A stretch of 64,000 nucleotides of DNA from Hypomyces perniciosus (taxonomy: Eukaryota > Ascomycota > Sordariomycetes > Hypocreales > Hypocreaceae): assembly GCA_008477525.1 (NCBI GenBank), contig SPDT01000007.1:4526001-4590000 (forward strand), given 5' to 3'. Below, piece after piece: positions 43,957 to 55,000 of the stretch. The translations under genes and the position numbers were made by a program. The stretch's first letter is position 1, and each line of letters starts with the position of its first letter. The notes beneath the pieces are model-generated. The model saw nothing but the letters and a program-made list of their open reading frames with translations. It was not told where the DNA came from and did not search any database.

Positions 43957-45486
43957 ATGCTGCCTTTGCGAGAGGATATCCTCACCAACAGCAAAGACTG
44001 GGATGAGGTCAAGCCTAACGACCCAGAATGGACAGCCGGCAAGGGGTGGAAAGGCTGGACAGACTGGAAACCGGATACGTATATGCCCAAGTATAAGCGG
44101 GTGTTCAGTCGAATCACAAAGACTCTGTCGAAAGTCCCCAATTCGCTCCCGGCGCCTGATAAACTACGTCCAACAGCATACCTAGACGGCTTGCGAGGAT
44201 TTGCAGCTTTCCTGGTCTATTGGCATCATCATGAGCTCTGGGCCCATGGCACTACCGGTCAAAATAGTATACTCGAAAACGGCTTCGGCTATGATGGCAA
44301 ATACCACATGGTCGCCTTTCCCTTCATTCGAAACTTCTTTACTGGCGGCCACTATGCCGTCTCGACGTTCTTCGTCATTTCGGGCTACGTCTTGTCCCTC
44401 AAGCCTATTAGCCTAATCCAGGCCGGAGAGCATACCAAGCTCGGTGACAACCTCGCGTCGGCTTTTTTCAGACGCTGGCTTCGACTCTATATCCCACTCA
44501 TCGTTGTGATGTTTTCTTACGCCATGTTATGGCACATCTTCGGCATATGGATAAACGGGACAAAGCCGCAAGGGAACTGGCGAGACGAGGTATGGGCCTT
44601 CTATGCCGAGTTCAAGAACTTTAGCTTCGTGTACAAGGAGGGAGGCGTTCCGTGGCTCAGCTACAACTTCCATCTGTGGTCCATCCCCGTTGAGTTCAAG
44701 GGCTCCATGGTCATCTACGCCACGCAGCTGGCCTTGTCTCGCTGCTCTCGCGCTGGGCGTCTTTGGTGCGAGGCGGGTCTCATCTTCTACTTCATGTTCA
44801 TTGCCGACGGCTGGTATTGCGCCATGTTCACTACCGGTATGCTGCTTTGCGACCTTGATATCCTCGCTAAAAAGGGCGAGCTGCCTCACTTCCTGGCACG
44901 CCTCGAACCGATGAAAGACTTTATCTACTACCACTTGCTTGCTATCAGTCTCTTTTTGGGAGGAATCCCAAGCCAGAACACAGACGTCAACAACCTTTCC
45001 AAGAGCCGTGGTTGGTACTACCTGTCATGGTTCAAGCCCCAAGCCGTCTTCGACTATAAGTGGTTCTACCTCTGGTGGGCGGCAGCATTCCTGGTTGCTG
45101 CGATCCCACGCATCCCCTGGCTGAAGCGATTCTTCGAAACGAAGTTGTGTCAGTACCTGGGGCGTATATCATTCGCCCTCTACATGGTCCATGGGCCTGT
45201 ACTGTGGATGCTGGGAGACCGGCTCTATCTCGCTGCAGGCTGGAAGACAGACGAGCACATGAAACACATACCGCAATGGGCAGACAAACTCCATCTACCC
45301 CGGTTTGGCCCTCTCGGGCTAGAAGTTTCCTTCCTCGTCCCACAATTGATTCTGCTGCCTCTCACATTCGGATTGGCGGAAGTGGTGACGAGGTATGTCG
45401 ATACTCCGAGCGTCGACTTTGCAGCTTGGCTGTACCGGAAGACATTAGGGGAAGAGCCGACGATCGGGAAGCAGGTAAAGGCATAG
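43957..45486 (+). CDS. Acyltransferase-3 family membrane protein
   Basis: Single exon, 509 aa. The N-terminal ~70 residues are soluble (WTAGKGWKGWTDWKPDTYMP), then RPTAYLDGLRGFAAFLVYWHHH, the characteristic opening of acyltransferase-3/OafA-type domains with conserved Arg and His. About nine to ten hydrophobic helices follow (STFFVISGYVLSLKP, RWLRLYIPLIVVMFSYAML, ISFALYMVHGPVLWML). The SFALYMVHGP motif is typical of the family's C-terminal half. Members O-acetylate carbohydrates or other acceptors; the substrate here is unknown. In fungi such genes are often multicopy; no partner gene is adjacent. Confidence 0.9.
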   Translation: MLPLREDILTNSKDWDEVKPNDPEWTAGKGWKGWTDWKPDTYMPKYKRVFSRITKTLSKVPNSLPAPDKLRPTAYLDGLRGFAAFLVYWHHHELWAHGTTGQNSILENGFGYDGKYHMVAFPFIRNFFTGGHYAVSTFFVISGYVLSLKPISLIQAGEHTKLGDNLASAFFRRWLRLYIPLIVVMFSYAMLWHIFGIWINGTKPQGNWRDEVWAFYAEFKNFSFVYKEGGVPWLSYNFHLWSIPVEFKGSMVIYATQLALSRCSRAGRLWCEAGLIFYFMFIADGWYCAMFTTGMLLCDLDILAKKGELPHFLARLEPMKDFIYYHLLAISLFLGGIPSQNTDVNNLSKSRGWYYLSWFKPQAVFDYKWFYLWWAAAFLVAAIPRIPWLKRFFETKLCQYLGRISFALYMVHGPVLWMLGDRLYLAAGWKTDEHMKHIPQWADKLHLPRFGPLGLEVSFLVPQLILLPLTFGLAEVVTRYVDTPSVDFAAWLYRKTLGEEPTIGKQVKA

Positions 45487-47201
45487 GTCATGTACGAATG
45501 ATACAATGGCATTGTAATTCATTAGACACACAGGGCTAAGGCCGGATAATACGGATTGGGTGCATGTACGAGTAACATTGGATAGACGACAAACTGTATC
45601 ATGACGAATACAGGAGACTAATGACCTTTTGCAGTTGAATCAATTGGACCATTTGCTTGCATTTTGCTGACGTTGAGATTTTGACATGCACAAAGAGTAT
45701 TGTAAGCTCTCGTATGTCGTACTTCGTATAGCTTTGTAGTAGTATTCTAGAAGCCATATTTTGTCGTTTGTTGGCAGAGCCGGCCCGGAGGTGGCTGGTG
45801 AAGGAATTTAGAGTTTTCTGTGGCGCCGGCATGCTACTAGGTATTTTATTATTATTACGGAGTACTCCGTACTTCGTACCTATCTAGGTATTCAATTACT
45901 TTTCTGTCAACAGACCAATGACAGCACCATCGTTGTCAACTTGACCTCTCATTGATCCGGCAAAAGAAATATAGAAAAGACTCTGATTGACGTCATCATC
46001 ATCTTCTTCACCTTGATGGTGCTATAGTGTCTTCCGGCGTATTACACCGAGACTCCACTGTTGCATCACCGGTTAAACGGCGAGCACGAAAGGCAAACAA
46101 ACGGCCGTTTGTCCTGAAGCAGTCTGAATCTGCATTTGCGCAGATCGCTATGATCTGCGGGCACATCTTTAGCTTTCGGAGTTACTTTGCTTTGTCGTAG
46201 TACTAGTACTAGTAGACGCGGCACGAGCACGCTATCCCGCCTTCATCAGCGCCACTAGGAACCGCGTGTGGAGTAATAGCGCCGATACACTAAGTACCAG
46301 TACTTTTGCATTAGTGCATACTACAGGTATTCTAGTATTACTACTCGTACAGAACGAAATTGCGACAAGCCTCGGCATGCATATGGATCATACCTACATG
46401 CATATGACTTTTTTTCCTTCTTCTTCCCTCCTCCTCTCCGAGACAACTATGCATACGATGTCGTACTCAACCAGAGCTGGGCACCCGCACCCCGTCTTTG
46501 TTGGTCTCAGAGACGCCCTGCGCTAATCCTTCGTACCAGCAGCGAGTTTACTCGTACATCGTTGCCCTCATGTTTACGACGCTGAGGTTCCTCCTAAGCT
46601 CTGACCCCGTCCTGCTGCGGGGATGAATCAGATTCCCTTCTTCTCTCGTGCTGCGGCCTTGAACGGAGTCGGTCAACCAATCATTTGTCGTATATTTCGC
46701 ATCACATATATGTACATGCAAAAATCCCATCCACAATCAGAAATCCACCACCCAGCCCAGGATCCAGACTGCAGCGTATTATTAGGTCATGACATGTTGT
46801 GGGAGGGGGTGTTGTTCCATCAACATAAGTTACACCAACCACAGTACTGCATACTACTGTCCTACCGTATTATTCTGCCCCGATATTGTCCGTTTCATTC
46901 TCGGCATCAATCGTGATCAAGGCATTCAGTACCAGCTGCGGAGAATCTTGCATACTGCTTGCCGTCTCCATCCATTGATCCCGCCATTTCTCGGCCCTGT
47001 GTTGATTGGCACCCCAACCCTGCATTGGACAAGCTTTTGGCTTGACCCCTACTGGCAAGCTTCTCTCACAAGGTGCAGACAAAGACTTGGAACTGGCTAA
47101 TACCAACTGAGGAGGAGGCTTCTCGGTCGGTTGGACCTCCATCCCATCACACAGTCACACCGGACGATATACGGGGCCATCGGCTATATCGCGCCCTCAC
47201 C
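45487..47201. other. Intergenic, 1.7 kb, with 16-bp palindrome
   Basis: Perfect palindrome TACGGAGTACTCCGTA at 45856-45871. TAGTACTAG simple sequence lies near 46198-46214. No gene recognised. Stop-free frames upstream of 47202 in phase with the next gene probably represent its 5' UTR. Confidence 0.6.
45856..45871. repeat. Perfect palindrome TACGGAGTACTCCGTA
   Basis: A second perfect copy of the motif at 13023-13040, also intergenic. Confidence 0.9.
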
Positions 47202-48590
47202 ATGTTCGCGAGAGACGTAAAACGCGTATTCCTCTTCGCCGTTCCAGTCTTCGTCCTTCTTTATACTTGTGTCCGCTTTTACAGAAACTCTGTGGCCATA
47301 CAACCTGAACTCAACGAGTGGTCCAAGCCCATATCAGCCAGCCCTGGGTTGGGCGAAGAGAAGGACAAGACTGGCTTACCGCAAGCACCACCAGGTAACA
47401 CTCAACCACAAAATGGCCCTCCAGCTCCAGCTCCTGGATCATCCTCACAAAATGGCTTGATTGCTCCCAACACCAAGACCTCCCACCAGGAGGTCTTCTC
47501 AGCATCTACCCCAGACAAGAAGTACTTCTCAATCGACTTCGGCAGCGAGATGAATGGCCTGAACCCCAATATCGTCCCACACCCGACCCTGGAAAACACC
47601 TGGATTGTTGTCGCACAGCAGGTAAAAAGGGCAGACGAGCAGTCCAAGTACTTCGCCGAGCTCGTCTGCAATGCGGCCTTCCAGGACAGCGTTTTGCGAT
47701 GTTTGTTCCCTCCAACTGCACTTCCCGTGGCTCCATCAACTGGCGGCAAGTGTGAAGGCGACTTGGTATTCTTCAATTTCAACGTTGGTCCGCATGACGC
47801 GCGTGTCCTCTACGGGCCAGAGAAGCCCTACATAGTGTACGGATCAAATTCTCGGTTCACCTGCTTTGGCCAGTTCATCCAGGATTTCCGCGAGCTTGTC
47901 GACTGGGGCAACGATAAGACCGGTTCGCCAGACTTCCGCGTAGGTACAGAACTGCAGCGACCTGCGCCGTGGGGTGCGATTGAGAAGAATTGGTTCCCCT
48001 TCTGGGACTCAGCCGGTCAAATGTACATCCACTATGATGTCGCCCCCAAGCGTGTCTTTGCCCAGGTCAGTTCGGATGGTTCCATGGGTAACGACCTGGC
48101 GCCGCTCGCTGCGGCCACAGACAACGCATGTCTGGCAAAATACATGCCGAAACTACCCCCAACACTTGAGTCTATCCACCAAGCAACCAACTCGCTCCAG
48201 ATCACCATGTGCATGCGCCTAGACCCGAGTTGTGTCGCCACCGAGGACAACACACTCATCATCACCATCTGGCAGCACAAGACATTCTACCACTTCCACG
48301 GCGTCTACGAGCCGTACGTTATGCTCTTCCGAAATCGCGCACCTTTCGAGGTCCACGGTATATCAAAACGACCCATTTGGATTCACGGGCGTCAAGAGTA
48401 TCCGGATCGTGGGACTTCGGACATGTTCTATGTTACATCTATCAGTTGGAAGAGCCCTCTGCTCAAGTATCACGGCTACCTGGACGATGAGCTCTTCATC
48501 GGCTTCGGCATCGAAGATGTCAGATCGGGGGGCATTGACCTGCTGGCAGGCGATTTATTGGCGGAACTAGGGCTTTGCAAGGAGAAGTAG
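47202..48590 (+). CDS. Type II membrane protein, unknown function
   Basis: Single exon, 462 aa from the ATG at 47202 (context CACCATG). Short basic tail MFARDVKRV, then membrane span FLFAVPVFVLLYTCV, a Pro/Gly/Ser-rich stem (~40-115), and a large lumenal or extracellular domain. That domain has Cys pairs and motifs such as NIVPHPTLENTWIVVAQQ, GGKCEGDLVFFNFNVGPHDAR, YIVYGSNSRFTCFGQ and a late GYLDDELFIGFG. The layout (tail-anchor-stem-domain) is that of a Golgi glycosyltransferase or glycan-modifying enzyme, and the repeated short strands would suit a beta-propeller. I cannot name a family. An in-frame extension back to 47073 lacks a good start. Confidence 0.8.
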   Translation: MFARDVKRVFLFAVPVFVLLYTCVRFYRNSVAIQPELNEWSKPISASPGLGEEKDKTGLPQAPPGNTQPQNGPPAPAPGSSSQNGLIAPNTKTSHQEVFSASTPDKKYFSIDFGSEMNGLNPNIVPHPTLENTWIVVAQQVKRADEQSKYFAELVCNAAFQDSVLRCLFPPTALPVAPSTGGKCEGDLVFFNFNVGPHDARVLYGPEKPYIVYGSNSRFTCFGQFIQDFRELVDWGNDKTGSPDFRVGTELQRPAPWGAIEKNWFPFWDSAGQMYIHYDVAPKRVFAQVSSDGSMGNDLAPLAAATDNACLAKYMPKLPPTLESIHQATNSLQITMCMRLDPSCVATEDNTLIITIWQHKTFYHFHGVYEPYVMLFRNRAPFEVHGISKRPIWIHGRQEYPDRGTSDMFYVTSISWKSPLLKYHGYLDDELFIGFGIEDVRSGGIDLLAGDLLAELGLCKEK

Positions 48591-49067
48591 AACAAACAAT
48601 ACCCCCAAAGGTGTTACACCTTTTTATCCTTCTGTTGTTTTGGTTGCAATTTTTTGTATAACATTTAGACCTTACGAGGACATGTATGTAGACTAATTAA
48701 TGACACGAGTTTTATGATGAATATGAATATGAATATGAATACGAATATGAAGAGAATTAAAACATATGTCACCATACTGTTACCATTGCCTTACATATGC
48801 ATTCTAAGCGCCACAGCCGCCCCTTTTGAGGCGTGGCGTTGCGGTGACGTTTGCCCACTGCACCTGGGGCTGTGCAATACGTACCCTTAGAGCTTCGCTG
48901 GCCTTCCAATAACGCCGCTTCCCCCATCCACATGTGATAGTCGAAGAATCAAGACAGAAAGCTGCACAACCGATACAACCAGCACGATCGCGGCAAACTG
49001 AGATACGAGGTTGTGCCCTCGTCAAACAGCATCTCCAACTAGATTCTCGGGTTCTGAGCGCTCGGCC
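48591..49067. other. Intergenic with ATGAAT hexamer microsatellite
   Basis: The microsatellite lies at about 48716-48751 (five to six ATGAAT-type units). The remainder is 3' flank and the SAC1 promoter. Confidence 0.7.
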
Positions 49068-51326
49068 ATGGCGCACCTCGCAACGACCAAGCTTCCCTAC
49101 CGGGACATCAACCTCAAGGTCACCAAGGACGCCTATACATTCACATCGCCGTCGTCCCCCGACGCGCCCGCCTTGGTTATCGATCGTCCTGTCGGAGATA
49201 TTCATCTAGTCCAGGGCGCTTCGAATTCTACCAAGCGCGCGTCGCGCGTCTCGAGCATCTCCGGTATACTTGGCATCATCCAGCTCCGGCTAGGTCTGTA
49301 CAGCCACTCACCCCTCTTCAAGTTATCCCAGGCCAGGGCTGTCGCTGACATCCAATAGACAAGTATGTGATCGTTATCACCAAAGCTCAGCCTGTGGGCA
49401 GACTCAAGGGCCACATGGTCTATAAGGTCATCGCTACTGAGATCCTACCTATGCGAGAGCGCCAGATCCACGACCCAGATGAGGACACCTTCATAAACCT
49501 CCTCAAGACGTTCCTGCACAATGAACCCATGTACTTTTCCTACTCGATCGATGTGACGAGCTCCATCCAGCGCCAATCGCAAACCGACACCTCCCGGCCG
49601 CTGTGGATGAGGACGGACGACCGCTTCTTCTTCAACAAATACCTGCAATCAGACTTGATCGAATTTCGCACGGTAGGGTCGCGTACCCAACCCGGTTCAC
49701 AGCCTGGGATCGATCCCTACATACTTCCATGTATGTTTGGCATGCTGGAGATCAAGCCGACCAAGTTCAAGAACACGCCCCTGACCATAGTATTGATTTC
49801 TCGGCGATCGCGGTATCGAGGTGGCACAAGATATTTCACGCGAGGTGTGGACGAAAATGGCCATGTTGCCAACTACAATGAGACGGAGCAAATCGTCATT
49901 CTCAACGACAGCAGCAGCGGGCTGGGAGGCTTCGCTGGTAGCAGTGACATGCAGAGTGGCAAGCTCGGCACGTCCCAGGAGATGCAGGTCCTCTCCTACG
50001 TCCAGACTCGCGGTAGTGTACCAACGTACTGGGCCGAGATCAATTCCCTGAAATACACTCCCAAAATCCAAGTCCGTACCACTGAGGCCGCTCTCGGCGC
50101 ATCAGCGAAACACTTTGATGAGCAGATTCGCCTGTACGGCGACAACTACCTCATCAACCTCGTCAACCAGAAGGGTCGAGAATGCAAAGTCAAAGAATCA
50201 TATGAGCAGATGGCCAAGGCGCTCGCTTCAGCACCCAAGGAACGACGGGAGGCTGACAGGCTTTCCGACGAGAAGTTCACGACTATCCAGCCTGGATCGA
50301 GTCGCCAGCAATTCGACCGTTTACACTACGTCTACTTTGATTATCACAGCGAAACAAAGGGAATGAAGATGCACAAGGCTTATGCCCTTGTTGAGAAGCT
50401 TCGGGAAGCTCTCGATGCACAAGGCTACTTCCGAGGTGTCGACATGCCAGCTAACGCGGACGGCAAGATCGATGCCCGCAGTCTCCAGACCAGTGTCATG
50501 CGCACAAACTGCATGGACTGTCTAGACCGCACCAACGTCGTGCAAAGCATGTTTGCCCGCCATATGCTGGATCGCATCCTTGAGGAGCTCGGCCTGATCG
50601 CCAAGGGTTCTTCGTTCCGCAACGAGGACCCTGAGTTTGAGGTTCTCTTCCGCAACATCTGGGCCGACAACGCCGATGTCGTTTCCAAGGCCTACTCCGG
50701 AACCGGCGCCATGAAGACAGATGTGACCAGGACCGGCAAGCGGACCAAGATGGGTGCGCTGCAGGATGGTCGCATCGGCGTTACGCGATATTGGCTCAAC
50801 AACTTCCTTGATGGCCCTCGTCAGGACTCTTATGACTTGTTCCTTGGAGCTTACCAGCCTAGTAATACTAATGTCGGCACCAGCCTAATCTTTGGCGATA
50901 GACGGCCTGTTTTGATTCAGTCCATTCCTTATCTTTTGGCCTTTAGCATCTTTATTATTCTGGTCGGTATTTTCACGAAGCGTGAGCCCGATGCCAGAGT
51001 CCTTCCCATGCGAATTTTCCTTCTGTTCTGGACTGGCGTGGCCGCCTGGTGCTTCCACTTTATCCTCACACATGGCATGCTCTATGTAAGCGATTTCAGC
51101 TTTATTTTCTCTCCGCAGTTTTTTGAGTTCCGCTGACATTTCTCTTTCTCCTCAGGTCAATTGGCCACGACTCAACCCTAGACCCTACGCCATCGATGGG
51201 TTCAGCGAGCATTATTCCAAGGCGAGAAAAGATGCTGTGATCGGATCCTTCGTGGCTAGACACGAACGAGGCTTGAGCACGGCGCGGTATCTCAACGCCG
51301 AGGAAGGCAAGAAGCGAATCGAATAG
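49068..51326 (+). CDS. SAC1: Phosphoinositide phosphatase Sac1
   Basis: ER/Golgi membrane phosphatase that turns over PI4P. Exons 49068-49293, 49359-51085 and 51156-51326 give 707 aa. The catalytic CX5R motif reads RTNCMDCLDRTN (about residue 459). Two membrane segments follow near the C-terminus (SIPYLLAFSIFIILVGI and FLLFWTGVAAWCFHFIL), as in yeast Sac1, and a cytosolic tail is encoded partly in the last exon. Introns are 65 bp (donor GTCTGT, giving QLRLDKYVIVITKAQPVG) and 70 bp (GTAAGC...CTCAG). All catalytic and anchor features are intact. Confidence 0.96.
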
Positions 51327-52029
51327 CCAAAGACCCTGGGGAAAGGGTTGTGTTTTCAGTCTTCTCTTTTCTCCCATTCTTTTCCTTCTTCCCGTCGCCT
51401 CCTTGCTTTGTTTACCCCCTAGACTTTCCCAGCATACAGATGTGTAATTTTTCTGTTTTTTCTGTCATCTCTCTCAACGTTGTTGCTTGAAGGTTTTCAG
51501 ACTCCTTCAACATAGACACACCGAACATGTATCTTTGCTATCTACTTTGTCGCCTACACATCCCACGAAACGTATCCGTTTGTCTCTTTAGATGGTCCCC
51601 AAAAAAGGAGGAGGTGAAGAAGAAAATGTTCATATTATTGCGTAATAGTTAAAAATAAAAATAAGCTAGAACGTATTACAGACAAAGAAAAAGTGCGGTT
51701 GCTTCCTGAGTTACACAAAAAAAGGACACGCTCCATGGATATGCATCAATCCTATGCAAATGACAAGAAAAATAGGTGGTGAATGGGGGTATCAAACCAA
51801 ACAAACAAAAACAAGAAAAAGAAGAGAGTAATAGTCCGTGATCCAATGGTACAAAACGGTTGATGGAAATCCAAGCTCGCTTGCTTTGCAGCAACAATAG
51901 AGTCTGAAACTCTACATCTGTGCGCCTTCCAACCCCTAAATGCGTTTGTTGTTGTTCGTGTATGAATATCCTTCTTTCCAGATCAGAGGAAGAGGGAGAG
52001 GCGGGAAAGACATGATATCCATCTCCCCC
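51327..52029. other. Convergent 3' flanks, no gene seen
   Basis: SAC1 and the next gene converge here. Polypyrimidine DNA at 51360-51470 and A-rich DNA at 51640-51840 probably hold polyadenylation signals. Confidence 0.6.
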
Positions 52030-55000
52030 TTATAACCAGAAAAGCCATTTGACACCACTCCACAAACCCTTCCCAATGCCCAGGAAGATGCGCAGAATCA
52101 TCACCACAAACCAGACGTACCACATGAAGCCTACGAGGAGCCACTCAACCATGAGCCACAGGCCTCGTCGTAGCCAGCGGAATCCCTTGCGTCGTCTACG
52201 GAGCATATTCTCCATCGTGTCGACGACATGCTTAATCTTAAGGGGCTGGCCGAGAGCGAGGTCACGACTCGTCTCGTCCGCCTCGTCGGCGGCCTTGCGG
52301 GTTATCTCTGAAAGGTCGTCGGCCAGGCGAGTGCGCACGTCCCAGACACGTCTGCGAAGATCATGGCTAGTTCTGTTGGAGAAGTGGTCTGCGGATGATT
52401 GCCATCGCCGACCCCATGCCTGGATTGTGATGCCAAGAGTCTGAGCGGCAAGAGGGTAGAGCTCATGGAACACGACTTGACGATCACGCAGGTCTGGCTG
52501 CTCTGGCCCGAGCTTAGAAATGTCTGCCCAGGGGAGTCCCGCCAGATCCTTTTGAGACGAGGCATCATTCGCAAGGCTCTGCTTGCTAAATGGCTTGTGC
52601 TGCTCGCATGCGCGTCGTCGAATCTCCATAGCCTTGATGCCAGAACTGAGGATCAGCGCGCGCATCCTTGCAACCTCGCGCTTGGAGAGCATGGTCCGGT
52701 CATGAACATCGCGATCCGTAATCGACCAATGCCGTCCTACGGGTCGGCCATTTTGATCAAACTTGACTAGTGCAATAGCCGAGTTGAGGCGCCTATCCGT
52801 ATCCCGAACGCCTTCTGGGACATTACTACCAGGGAAAGATTCCGATTCAGAAGCATCTGAGTCGCCAGGGCGAGTCTTGTGGACAACCGGGGGAGATAAG
52901 GATGGCGACGCACTGCGAACATCGATCTGTGGTGGCTTGAGGAAATCGAACTGAGATGATTGGCGGATATGATTTGTTGACCCATCAACAGACTTCTGGA
53001 TACCATCCGCAGCACTATCATGTATAGGATGAAATTGAGGCATTGAATCAAGGAAGTTCTTCGGCTGATGACCATCTTGAGTCCGGTTAGATGTTCTTCG
53101 TGAGAGTGACAATGGCGTGGTTCTCCGTCGTCCTCTGATTCTATCACTATCGGACTCATCCGTTGTCTCGAGCTCGGGTGCTTCGCCAGGTCCGTCCTTT
53201 TTCCAAATTATATCCCCCAGTTTGGATACACCACCTCGAATCACCGTATCAATCTGTGGCCCTTTGAACATGCCCCGAAGTCCGACGGCATCGTCTGAGC
53301 GAAGGCGAATGCTTCCTGTACTACGATGATGTTTGTAGCTCTCAGGGGTTGGTTTCCCGGCAGGGCTGGATTGGCGCCGGGATAAGGCAGATGTTGACTC
53401 CGAAGGCACCAACACAGGGAACTGTTTAGACAATCGCCGATCTCCATCATCTTCCGCATCCTCATGATGAGAGTCTCCAGAGTCTCCACTCTTATCGCGT
53501 ATGATTTGCTTGATTTTCGTGAGTGGGTTTCTAGATGGAGACGCGGATCGACTCCAAGGAGGCGAGAGCTCAGCACTGGCTATCGCCTCAATGTTGCCAT
53601 TGCGAGCTTGAAGCTCTGGCGAGTTGGGGATAGAGGAATAGTTCCCAAGGGAGCCCATTGAGTAGTTGATATCGAGACTATGGCGAACTGGCGAAACAAG
53701 TCTTGCTCGTTCCAAAGCAGCCTTGCGATCGGAATCACTAGCATCTGCCATAGACCCTCTCCTGCTTTGGAACCGACTTGGGGGCTTCGAAGATAATCCT
53801 CGCTCTGGTGTCCTAACACCCGGGTCGTCTGCACTATCAGTATGAACCACAGCCGCCTCAAGTTCTCTTTCCTGTGCGTCTTTGGCTATCATCTCTAGCA
53901 TTTGCTTTTGTAAGAGATCATTGGTGTTGCTAGAAATCGTTCCCTTTCGGTTGGGTCGTGTCTGTTTCTTGGGTTTATTAATGGCATCATTGTCACTGTC
54001 AGAAAACTCCGAAGCGGAGTCTTTCTTTAGTCGAAGGAAATCGTGATGACCATGCACAGAGCTACCGTGCCGATGATGGAATCCTTTGATGTTTTGCAGT
54101 CTCTGTTTGGCGCGCTCTTTTGCACTGCTGTGTGATAGATCTGTGCGAACCTTGACAAGCCCGGCGTCCTTTGTATCGGTAATATTTTCTGTCGGTTCGT
54201 TGGCTTTGAGGGGGAATGGCGATGCCTTGATGCTCGGGTCATCCACCTCTCGGGATATCGGCCTGTGCAAGTCTAAAACAATCGATGGGAAGATCTTTCG
54301 CCACTGGCGGTCTTCAATAAGTTGTTTATGTCCATCTTGTTCCAACCAATATGCATCAGCAATCATGTCGCAAGGCTCCATAAACCAGTCAACTCTCGGT
54401 CGACGACTGCGAGGGGCAGTCTTCGCGGCAGGCTCTGGGGATGCTTGATTGTCCAGCTCTTCAGCGCCAGGAAAGGGAGGGATAGGAGCCTGGTCTTGGA
54501 CGAGAGATGTGCCTGCAAGAGACATTTGGTCGCAGACCGTATCGACCCAGGATCGGACACACTCCACGTCGCCAAAGCCCTGTCGCTCCCCATCAATAAT
54601 CTTCCTCTCCCGAGCTCTAACCTTGCGATTGCGAATGTATTGCAACGGATTGTATTGTCGACCCAGCTTCACAGTCATAACTTGACCGCCGAAATTGGCT
54701 GATTTGGGGTTCATTACTGGAGAACCCGGTGGATTGCTCGATGAGGGTCGATGGAGTCCCGGCTTCAACGGTGGCAGCACCTCAAGCAGACGCCTGTATT
54801 GCGCTAGGAGCTCCAAATGCTCTTTAGCCTTGTGCGCTCTTGCCAGGGTCGAGGCAGAGAACTGCCAACGATATTGAGCATCGTGGCCGGCATCGAACGA
54901 AGGTTGAAAGGGACTGCTAATCCTAGGGCCGGATGGAATCCTCGGAGTCGATTCCTGGAAAGGCTTGGGCGAGACGTTACGAGAGAACTTGCGCTGTTGC

